DNA of 5,030 nucleotides from Saprospiraceae bacterium (GTDB lineage Bacteria; Bacteroidota; Bacteroidia; Chitinophagales; Saprospiraceae): NCBI GenBank assembly GCA_020630455.1, contig JAHDBK010000326.1, positions 1-5,030 on the forward strand, read 5' to 3'. The notes under the pieces were generated by a model. It had not been told where the DNA came from. It ran no database searches and saw nothing but the letters and a program-made list of their open reading frames with translations. Positions 1-4,550 of the stretch are shown piece by piece. The position numbers and the translations under genes were made by a program. How positions within the stretch are numbered: the first letter of the stretch is position 1; each line of letters begins with the position of its first letter.

Positions 1-107
1 TCATCATCATCGTCATCACAATCTCTACCCTTATTTTTATGCCAATTTTTATCTTTTCCTTTTCCCTTTCCTTTACAATCTTTATCATCATCGTCGTCAT
101 CATCGTC
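1..107 (-). repeat. Asp-codon triplet repeats flanking a Lys-Gly-rich block
   Basis: Positions 84-107 encode eight consecutive Asp and positions 3-17 encode at least five more, as mixed GAT and GAC codons. Between them is a basic block of alternating Lys and Gly, bounded by a Cys on each side (codons at 75-77 and 18-20). The stretch is part of the secreted protein's C-terminal half. Poly-Asp could bind calcium or other cations, and trinucleotide arrays can change length by slippage. Both are inferences. Confidence 0.75.
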
Positions 108-989
108 GTTATCATGATTAGGATAATGAGGACTTTCAGAAGGAGATTCATGATTATTATCAAAAATTTCATAAGAAAGAAATCCTGTACAAGATTTACC
201 ATCTACAAACGCTTGATTTGCTTTGGAAAGAGCATCGCTTACATCAGAAGCTTTGTAATCAGAAAGACCACCACCAAGAATAATATGAGCTTCTTGTACT
301 AATTTTTTTAGACTCCATCCTTGAAATTTACCTGAAGTAATAAATTGATTTTCAAGTAGAGAATTAGAACGGCTAAAATTAGGGTCTGCTTTATCAAAAC
401 CTATTGATAAACTTAATGCCAATGTTTGTGAAACTAAGTTATTTTTTAAATTACTTGGATTAATATAACTTTTGTCAAGTGCTTCAGCCCTTCCTCCTGC
501 TGGTAAAAAATTAGTAATAGCTTGTGCCGTAGTGAATTGAACACTTAAACCATAACCTACACTAATTCCACTAGGAAATGCCCTGTTAAAATTATCATGG
601 AGATACTTTCCTGGATTATTGCCAGAAGGACTACTTCCCCAACCACCTTGTGTTTGTGTTCTGAAATCTGGAGTGCCATTTTCACAGTTATTATCTTCTT
701 GTTCTGGACTAGGATTAGGAGGATTAGGCGTTGGGACTGGAATCGGAGTTGGCGTCGGAGTTGGTGTCGGAATTGGGATTGGTATCGGTGTTGGATTAGG
801 GCTAGGAGCAGGAGGCTCATAGACAGGAATATCTTCTTCCTCTTCTACAGGTGTTTCTTGCTCTGGTGGAGAAGGTGGACTAGGTACAGATGTTCCTGGA
901 GGTGTTGGATTCTGAGACCAAGACAAATTGATTATAGAGCATATAAACATTATTGTCAGTAAGTAGTTTTTATATTTATTAAAGTTCAT
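1..989 (-). CDS. Secreted surface protein with Pro-X linker and Asp-rich tail (C-terminus beyond left edge)
   Basis: The reading frame is open from an ATG at 989-987 to the window edge, giving 329 codons with no stop. Residues 1-25 look like a Sec signal peptide: Lys5/Lys7, a hydrophobic core, and a Ser-Trp-Ser/Gln cleavage site. Residues 28-58 are rich in Pro and Glu, with an acidic patch at 49-53. Residues 60-95 are a nearly perfect Pro-X run. A globular-looking module follows at about 109-264, opening with FRTQTQGGWG and ending near FVDG. From memory it resembles a recurring module of Bacteroidota extracellular proteins, but I cannot name its family or function. From about 270 the chain becomes Ser/Asn/His/Asp-rich, with eight Asp at 295-302, a Lys-Gly block between Cys305 and Cys324, and a second Asp run at the edge. 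The protein is probably exported or surface-exposed. A C-terminal sorting domain or further repeats could lie outside the window. It is separated from etfA by a terminator, so it is probably transcribed independently. Confidence 0.85.
   Translation of the reverse strand, partial: MNFNKYKNYLLTIMFICSIINLSWSQNPTPPGTSVPSPPSPPEQETPVEEEEDIPVYEPPAPSPNPTPIPIPIPTPTPTPTPIPVPTPNPPNPSPEQEDNNCENGTPDFRTQTQGGWGSSPSGNNPGKYLHDNFNRAFPSGISVGYGLSVQFTTAQAITNFLPAGGRAEALDKSYINPSNLKNNLVSQTLALSLSIGFDKADPNFSRSNSLLENQFITSGKFQGWSLKKLVQEAHIILGGGLSDYKASDVSDALSKANQAFVDGKSCTGFLSYEIFDNNHESPSESPHYPNHDNDDDDDDDDKDCKGKGKGKDKNWHKNKGRDCDDDDD
705..812 (-). repeat. Pro-X dipeptide-coding repeat within the secreted protein
   Basis: Every even residue from 60 to 90 of the encoded protein is proline (16 in a row), alternating mostly with Thr, Ile, Asn or Val. 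The run then loosens to P-P-N-P-S-P. In the middle the proline codons often alternate CCA and CCG, giving a rough 12-bp DNA periodicity, but the partner codons vary. It is therefore a diverged repeat rather than a fresh microsatellite. Such tracts usually form an extended, stiff spacer that holds a domain away from the cell surface; that role is inferred. Confidence 0.85.
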
Positions 990-1110
990 TTTCTTTTATT
1001 TAATGAATAATTGATTTGTTTGAGTTTAAAATTATGTATAAAATAATATTAATTCAATAGCATTATCTTTTCCTTAACAAAGTTTAGCAATTGGTTTGAA
1101 AAATGCTAAT

Positions 1111-1148
1111 AAAAAAAGACATTTTCTAAACTAGAAAATGTCTTTTTT
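1111..1148 (-). terminator. Intrinsic terminator of the etfBA transcript
   Basis: Positions 1112-1128 and 1132-1148 are perfect 17-base inverted repeats around a 3-base centre. The core arm on the plus strand is GACATTTTCTA. On the minus strand the hairpin ends in a run of seven T. It lies about 40 bases past the etfA stop and upstream of the secreted-protein gene, so it should end the etf transcript. The flanking A tract also supplies a T tract on the plus strand, but no plus-strand gene needs it. Confidence 0.88.
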
Positions 1149-1184
1149 ACTTTGTACTCTTTACTAATACTAAGTACTATGTAG
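1144..1184. repeat. Degenerate heptamer array (TNNNTAC) after etfA
   Basis: Read on the plus strand, positions 1144-1184 split into 7-base units of the form TNNNTAC: TTTTTAC, TTTGTAC, TCTTTAC, a 6-base TAATAC, TAAGTAC, and a final TATGTAG. On the etfA strand the units read GTANNNA. The array fills the gap between the etfA stop and the terminator hairpin, and its first unit overlaps the hairpin's T tract. It lacks the features of a coding region. Confidence 0.6.
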
Positions 1185-1185
1185 T

Positions 1186-2145
1186 TTAAGCATTTTTAAA
1201 TTTCTTAAATGCTTCCGTTAATTTTGGTACTACATCGAATAAATCAGCACAAACACCATAATCAGCAGCCTTAAAGAAAGGAGCTTCTGGATCTTTGTTG
1301 ATGACTACGATGACTTTAGAGCTATTTACTCCAGCTAAGTGCTGAATGGCTCCTGAAATACCGATAGCAAAATACAAATTAGGACGAATCGCCACTCCCG
1401 TTTGCCCAACGTGTTCGTGGTGAGGACGCCAGTGAGTATCTGCTACAGGACGAGAACAAGCCGTTGCTGCACCTAATAATTCTGCTAATTCCTCAATAAT
1501 GCCCCAATTTTCAGGACCTTTCATTCCTCTTCCTGCTGAAACAACTAATTCTGCTTCTGGTAAAGGAACTGAACCTTGTACTTTATTCACTTCTTTTACA
1601 CTAACTCTACGAGCAGGTACATCTGCTGAAAATGCCTCTACTGCAACATCGCTTCCAGTAGCTTCTGGTTGTAAGCTATTACCCATTACAGAAACTACCT
1701 TAATATCTGATGAAATTTCAATTTCTGCTATCGCTTTACCAGAGAATACATTCTTCTTAACTTTGAAAGAACCGTCATTGGTAGGTAATTGATTCACACC
1801 TGGTGCAGAACCTGCATTCAATCTTGCTGATAATCTACCCACTAATGATTTTCCACATGAACTGTGCATCATCACTACAACTGAGGCATTATTTGCTTGA
1901 GCTGCTTGAGCAATGATAGATGTATATATTTGGCTATCAAAATCATTCAAAGAAGCATCATTCACTTGAAGGACTTTTGAAGCACCGTATTTTCCTAATT
2001 GTCCTGCATCTGCTGCATCACCTATACATATAGCAATACAATCTGTGCCTAGGACTTGTGCAGTTTTATTAGCGTAGGTAACGGCTTCAAAAGCTGCTTT
2101 CTTAAATTGTCCGTTTTGACTCTCTGCAAAAACTAATACTGACAT
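1186..2145 (-). CDS. etfA: Electron transfer flavoprotein subunit alpha
   Basis: EtfA is the FAD-carrying subunit of the soluble ETF heterodimer. ETF accepts electrons from acyl-CoA and related dehydrogenases and delivers them to ETF:quinone oxidoreductase, linking fatty-acid and amino-acid oxidation to respiration. The 319-residue length is normal. Residues 1 to about 185 form the N-terminal domain, and the conserved FAD domain starts with SAGRGMKG at 203-210. FAD-site residues are all present: Ser231-Arg232, Thr249 in VGQTG (246-250) and His269 in SGAIQH (264-269). Their spacing equals that of human ETF-alpha Arg249, Thr266 and His286 as I recall it. The family signature LYFAIGISGAIQH through VIN is intact at 257-283, and the C-terminus carries the usual PFFKAADYG segment. 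The gene follows etfB after a 95-bp gap and precedes a terminator, so it is most likely cotranscribed from the etfB promoter. The ATG gives the usual N-terminus, MSVLVFAE. Confidence 0.97.
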   Translation of the reverse strand: MSVLVFAESQNGQFKKAAFEAVTYANKTAQVLGTDCIAICIGDAADAGQLGKYGASKVLQVNDASLNDFDSQIYTSIIAQAAQANNASVVVMMHSSCGKSLVGRLSARLNAGSAPGVNQLPTNDGSFKVKKNVFSGKAIAEIEISSDIKVVSVMGNSLQPEATGSDVAVEAFSADVPARRVSVKEVNKVQGSVPLPEAELVVSAGRGMKGPENWGIIEELAELLGAATACSRPVADTHWRPHHEHVGQTGVAIRPNLYFAIGISGAIQHLAGVNSSKVIVVINKDPEAPFFKAADYGVCADLFDVVPKLTEAFKKFKNA

Positions 2146-2183
2146 ATATCTTAATTTTATTTTTTTTAATAATGAATATTTAA

Positions 2184-2225
2184 TCTAATAGATTTAAGAA
2201 TTTAGATAAAATCTAAAATCTATTA
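2184..2225. repeat. Degenerate heptamer array in the etfB-etfA gap
   Basis: Six contiguous 7-base units keep register here. On the plus strand the first is TCTAATA and the last two are TCTAAAA and TCTATTA; the three middle units are more diverged and begin with GA. TCTAATA occurs twice more in the array at 4532-4545. The same stretch contains a perfect 7-bp inverted repeat, TTTAGAT at 2201-2207 and ATCTAAA at 2211-2217, which could form a weak AT-only hairpin between the two etf cistrons. No promoter or terminator is evident. Confidence 0.5.
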
Positions 2226-2240
2226 CTCGATAGTTTGACC

Positions 2241-2981
2241 TTAGATTATTTTCGCTTCTTCGTGTAATAACCTTACTAACTCTTCCATGTTTTCTGGGTC
2301 AATCATCTTGCATTCTGCCTTAGCAGGAGGCATATCATAATGTACTACTGTAGATAAATCAGCCACTTCAAGAGGAGCTACTACATTAATTGGTTTTTTG
2401 CGAGACATCATAATTCCTTTCATACTAGCAATTCGTTGTTCTGCTAGTCCTTTAGCTGCGGAAATGACAAAAGGTGTAGCTACTTCAACCACTTCTTTTC
2501 CTCCTTCAATATCTCTTTGAATAGTAGCATTGTTACCATCTAATTGCATATCACTAGCATAAGAAATGAATGGCATGTCTAATAATTCAGCAACCATTCC
2601 ACCGACTTCTGAACCATTATAATCAATAGTTTCTTTACCGCAGAAAATTACATCGTAAGCATTGTCCTTGGCATAATTTGCGATTTGTTGTGCTACATAC
2701 AAACTGCTTTTTGGATCACAATCAATTCTAACAGCATCATCAGCTCCAATGGCTAATCCTTTTCTAATCGTTACATCATTGGTTGCTGGTCCTACATTTA
2801 TTAATGTTACGGTTCCTCCTTGAGCTTCTTTTAATTCTAAAGCCCTTACTAATGCATACCATTCATCATAAGGATTCATAATGAACTGAACACCTGCTTC
2901 ATTAAACTGAGTATTGTTTTCCGAAAAGGAAATTTTAGCAGTCGTATCTGGTGTTTTACTTACACATACTAATAATTTCAT
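2241..2981 (-). CDS. etfB: Electron transfer flavoprotein subunit beta
   Basis: EtfB is the partner subunit of EtfA. It completes the ETF heterodimer, normally binds a structural AMP, and carries the loop that docks onto dehydrogenases. Its 246 residues are typical. The N-terminus MKLLVCVSKTPDT matches the family, as does the early NPYDEWALV-like segment (residues 36-45). CGKETIDYNGSEVGGM at 114-129 occupies the nucleotide-binding position. The region VATPFVISAAKG at 167-178 leads into the recognition loop AEQRIASMKGIMMSRKKPI at 180-198. In that loop Met187 sits where human ETF-beta has the anchor Leu195, by my unaided alignment. The nucleotide loop lacks the AIDGDTAQVGP form I associate with bifurcating ETFs, which favours an ordinary non-bifurcating ETF; this is a moderate inference. 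It is the first gene of the etfBA transcript, with a -7 box about 35 bases upstream. Confidence 0.96.
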   Translation of the reverse strand: MKLLVCVSKTPDTTAKISFSENNTQFNEAGVQFIMNPYDEWYALVRALELKEAQGGTVTLINVGPATNDVTIRKGLAIGADDAVRIDCDPKSSLYVAQQIANYAKDNAYDVIFCGKETIDYNGSEVGGMVAELLDMPFISYASDMQLDGNNATIQRDIEGGKEVVEVATPFVISAAKGLAEQRIASMKGIMMSRKKPINVVAPLEVADLSTVVHYDMPPAKAECKMIDPENMEELVRLLHEEAKII

Positions 2982-3016
2982 ATTGTTTTATTTAAATTAT
3001 CTATTTTTTAATTTCG

Positions 3017-3024
3017 CAAATATA
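3017..3024 (-). promoter_or_regulatory. Predicted -7 box of the etfBA promoter
   Basis: On the minus strand the site reads TATATTTG, an exact match to the Bacteroidota primary-sigma -7 consensus TAnnTTTG. Transcription would start around 3010, giving a leader of roughly 30 bases before the etfB ATG. At the usual -33 spacing the minus strand reads TTC instead of TTG (plus-strand 3044-3046), so the upstream element is imperfect. Confidence 0.55.
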
Positions 3025-3054
3025 AGAGTTTATTTAATTAAATGAAAGTTTAAT

Positions 3055-3070
3055 TAGCGAATTTTCGCTA
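3055..3070. promoter_or_regulatory. 16-bp palindrome, candidate operator upstream of etfB
   Basis: TAGCGAA and TTCGCTA form perfect 7-base arms around a 2-base TT spacer. The GC-containing core stands out from the surrounding AT-rich DNA. It lies just upstream of the predicted -33 position of the etfB promoter, a location suiting an activator or a dimeric regulator. No regulator gene is visible, so its partner is unknown and the function is inferred. Confidence 0.4.
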
Positions 3071-3112
3071 TAGAGTTTCTGCGTTTTAAATTTAGTGTTT
3101 GAATTCTTTTAA

Positions 3113-3163
3113 TTATTATTATCAATAATAAAGAAATTCCTTTATTAATCTAAAAAAAGGAAT
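3113..3163. repeat. Two adjacent inverted repeats in the divergent promoter region
   Basis: TTATTATT (3113-3120) pairs with AATAATAA (3124-3131) around a 3-base centre. Immediately after, ATTCCTTT (3136-3143) pairs with AAAGGAAT (3156-3163) around a 12-base loop. The second ends about 28 bases before the -7 box of the TPR gene, so it overlaps or abuts the -33 zone. They could be operator sites or weak hairpins. The first is pure AT and could be chance. Confidence 0.35.
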
Positions 3164-3190
3164 AATCTAATTTTTCAAAGAAAAATACAC

Positions 3191-3198
3191 TACCTTTG
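3191..3198 (+). promoter_or_regulatory. Predicted -7 box for the TPR gene
   Basis: The site reads TACCTTTG, an exact TAnnTTTG match. The start codon lies only 25 bases past it, so the leader would be about 20 bases and would consist almost wholly of the TAACTGA repeats. No TTG is found at the normal -33 spacing. The promoter probably also serves the YD-like gene downstream. Confidence 0.6.
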
Positions 3199-3200
3199 CC

Positions 3201-3221
3201 TAACTGATAACTGATAACTGA
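3201..3221. repeat. Three perfect TAACTGA heptamers in the TPR gene leader
   Basis: TAACTGA occurs three times in exact tandem, starting two bases after the predicted -7 box and ending two bases before the ATG. The repeat thus spans the expected transcription start and the whole ribosome-binding region. Copy-number change would shift the distance between promoter and start codon by 7 bases per unit. Confidence 0.9.
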
Positions 3222-3223
3222 AG

Positions 3224-3550
3224 ATGAAAAGATTAGAACAATTACAAAATTTATTAAAAGACAGTCCAAATGACTCTTTTATTCTTTACGCGATAGCTAA
3301 GGAGTATGAGGGAATGGGAGATGATAAAGCAGCTTTAACCTTTTTTATGAATTTAAAAAAGGACAACCCTCAATACGTCGGTTTGTATTATCATCTAGGG
3401 AAATTATATGAAAGGATAGGGGAGGAATCTACTGCTTTCTATACGTATAAAGAAGGGATGCAAATTGCCAAAAAACAAGGAGATGACCACGCATTTAGAG
3501 AACTCGCCGCCGCTAAATTAGAATTAGGAGATGATGATGATTTTGAGTAA
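3224..3550 (+). CDS. Small tetratricopeptide-repeat protein
   Basis: This 108-residue protein has no signal peptide or membrane segment and should be cytoplasmic. Two TPR-like helix pairs are visible. The first is at about residues 15-49 (…LYAIAKEYEGMGDDKAALTFF…), the second at about 50-85 (…YYHLGKLYERIGEESTAFYTY…). Each shows the Gly-Asp/Glu turn and Ala or Tyr at the expected packing positions. A third, shorter helix around residues 86-102 would cap the stack, and the tail is acidic (DDDDFE). Short stand-alone TPR proteins of this type are common in Bacteroidota. They probably act as protein-binding adaptors, and no specific partner is known to me. The ATG at 3224 follows the promoter and repeat leader closely. 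The stop codon falls at the start of the 28-bp direct repeat, 29 bases before the next gene, so the two genes may be cotranscribed. Confidence 0.9.
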   Translation: MKRLEQLQNLLKDSPNDSFILYAIAKEYEGMGDDKAALTFFMNLKKDNPQYVGLYYHLGKLYERIGEESTAFYTYKEGMQIAKKQGDDHAFRELAAAKLELGDDDDFE

Positions 3551-3576
3551 TTAATAACAAATATTCTTTATAAAAT
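3549..3576 (+). repeat. 28-bp direct repeat, left copy
   Basis: This copy matches 4480-4507 at 26 of 28 positions, with mismatches at 3562 and 3565. It begins AATTAATAACAAA and ends TTTATAAAAT. It includes the last two bases of the TPR stop codon and ends just before the YD-like gene's ATG. Similarity stops abruptly on both sides. Confidence 0.92.
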
Positions 3577-3579
3577 GCC

Positions 3580-4485
3580 ATGAAAAACATTTTTATTATA
3601 TTAATTTTAATGAAAACCTCAATTCTTTATACTCAAATACCTAATATATTTATTTGTAAAGAAAATAATATAAAAAGTATAACTACTTCTTATGAAGAAT
3701 TTGAGTTTTATTACAAAAAAGGTGAGATAAAACGAATTTCCAAATTAAAAGTTGATGATTTTTATTATTATTTTGAATCTAATTATTATTATTCCATTTT
3801 GCATAGAATAGATTCTTCATATTCATATAGATTTAAAAATATAGATGCTAAGTTAGGTAATTCTGTTAAATATTATTCATATAATAAAAATGGGGATATA
3901 GTTTCTTGTAAATCAAATATTAAATCTGAATTTGATACAATTGGACGAATGGAATTTGATACTTTTATATATAATAAAAATGGATTTTTAGATTCTAAAA
4001 TTAGCTATAAAAATATTTGGGTAACTCATCGAGGAGATGAAAGAATTGATACTTTAAAAAAATATTCTTCTGAAAGATATTTTTATGATGATAATATGAA
4101 TCTTATAATGATTGATTATAACCAACCTTATGGAGCAGATGAAGTAATTTATGAATACAATGATAAAAATAATTTATCAAAAGAAGTCAAAAGATATAAA
4201 TTAGGTGCTTGTTTGGTAAATGGAGATAGAAGATATGAAGAAATAGAGTACCACTATGATGATAGTGGATTGCTAAGTAAAAAAATAATAACAGAATATA
4301 AAATGAATGACCAGGACGAACTAAGAAATAAATTTGATATATCTATTTCAGAAGAAAATTATTCCTATAATGAACGCAATTTAATGACAAAAATCCTAAC
4401 TAAAAATTATTCATATAATAAAAGAAAAAAACTTAAATTAAGACGTGAACACACAGAAGAAATTCTATATGAATATTACAATTAA
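3580..4485 (+). CDS. Secreted protein with YD/RHS-like repeats, function unknown
   Basis: The 301-residue protein starts with a probable Sec signal peptide: Lys2, an Ile/Leu-rich core at 4-10, and a likely cut near Tyr-Thr/Gln19. The mature part is full of Tyr, Asn, Asp and Lys. Units resembling YD repeats (Y-x-Y-[ND]-x-x-[GN]-x-[LI]-x-x-K) start near residues 98, 128, 166, 189, 223, 260 and 277, spaced by about 17-38 residues. Clear examples are YSYNKNGDIVS (99-109) and YHYDDSGLLSKK (224-235). Such repeats usually build beta-sheet shells or wraps in secreted proteins, but this is far smaller than a toxin-bearing RHS protein and shows no toxin domain. The chain ends on another Y-E-Y strand, whose stop lies in the right direct repeat. 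Base composition is far more AT-rich (about 17-33% GC in sampled lines) than etfA (around 40%), suggesting separate ancestry. It sits 29 bases after the TPR gene and may share its transcript. Confidence 0.85.
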   Translation: MKNIFIILILMKTSILYTQIPNIFICKENNIKSITTSYEEFEFYYKKGEIKRISKLKVDDFYYYFESNYYYSILHRIDSSYSYRFKNIDAKLGNSVKYYSYNKNGDIVSCKSNIKSEFDTIGRMEFDTFIYNKNGFLDSKISYKNIWVTHRGDERIDTLKKYSSERYFYDDNMNLIMIDYNQPYGADEVIYEYNDKNNLSKEVKRYKLGACLVNGDRRYEEIEYHYDDSGLLSKKIITEYKMNDQDELRNKFDISISEENYSYNERNLMTKILTKNYSYNKRKKLKLRREHTEEILYEYYN

Positions 4486-4507
4486 TAACAAAAATCCTTT
4501 ATAAAAT
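4480..4507 (+). repeat. 28-bp direct repeat, right copy
   Basis: This is the second copy of the repeat at 3549-3576, in the same orientation and displaced by 931 bases. It contains the stop codon of the YD-like gene (4483-4485). Together the two copies bracket that gene with only three extra bases between the left copy and its ATG. Confidence 0.92.
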
Positions 4508-4510
4508 ATA

Positions 4511-4545
4511 TCTATAATCTATTGTCTAAAGTCTAATATCTAATA
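4511..4545. repeat. Five-unit TCTANNN heptamer array
   Basis: Five consecutive 7-base units all begin TCTA; the variable tails are TAA, TTG, AAG, ATA and ATA. The array fills most of the 65-base gap between two convergent genes and has no strong hairpin, so it is not an obvious terminator. The last two units are identical (TCTAATA) and match a unit at 2184-2190. Confidence 0.75.
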
Positions 4546-4550
4546 TGTCG

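Noticed and set aside
39..302. Plus-strand open frame rich in Ile, Phe and Arg
   Set aside because: It is the antisense of the Asp-rich and module-coding part of the minus-strand secreted protein. Its composition simply mirrors GAT/GAC codons, and it has no promoter.
557..962. Open frames on both strands over the Pro-X region, including a Gly-Val/Gly-Ile repeat protein
   Set aside because: These are other-frame readings of the proline codon repeat. The minus-strand frame from 989 has a signal peptide and continues as a coherent protein.
1078..1086. Possible minus-strand -7 box for the secreted-protein gene
   Set aside because: It reads TAAACTTTG, with a 3-base rather than 2-base spacer, and has no -33 partner. 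It is too weak to list as a promoter.
1144..1184. CRISPR-like repeats
   Set aside because: The units are 7 bases with no spacers, and no cas gene is nearby.
1499..1792. Plus-strand open frame inside etfA
   Set aside because: It lies antisense to conserved etfA sequence and shows no family features of its own.
2201..2217. AT-only hairpin between etfB and etfA as a terminator
   Set aside because: A 7-bp stem without G/C strength, inside a periodic repeat and between two subunits of one complex, is unlikely to stop transcription.
3575..3577. ATG as an alternative start for the YD-like gene
   Set aside because: It is out of frame with the gene. The ATG at 3580 gives a proper signal peptide.
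3549..4507. Insertion sequence or integron-type cassette
   Set aside because: There is no transposase, integrase or terminal inverted repeats, and the direct repeats lack visible attC-like folding symmetry. Only a repeat-bounded segment can be claimed.
4486..4550. Shared terminator for the two convergent genes
   Set aside because: No GC-containing stem followed by a T run is visible on either strand; the space is filled by repeat units.
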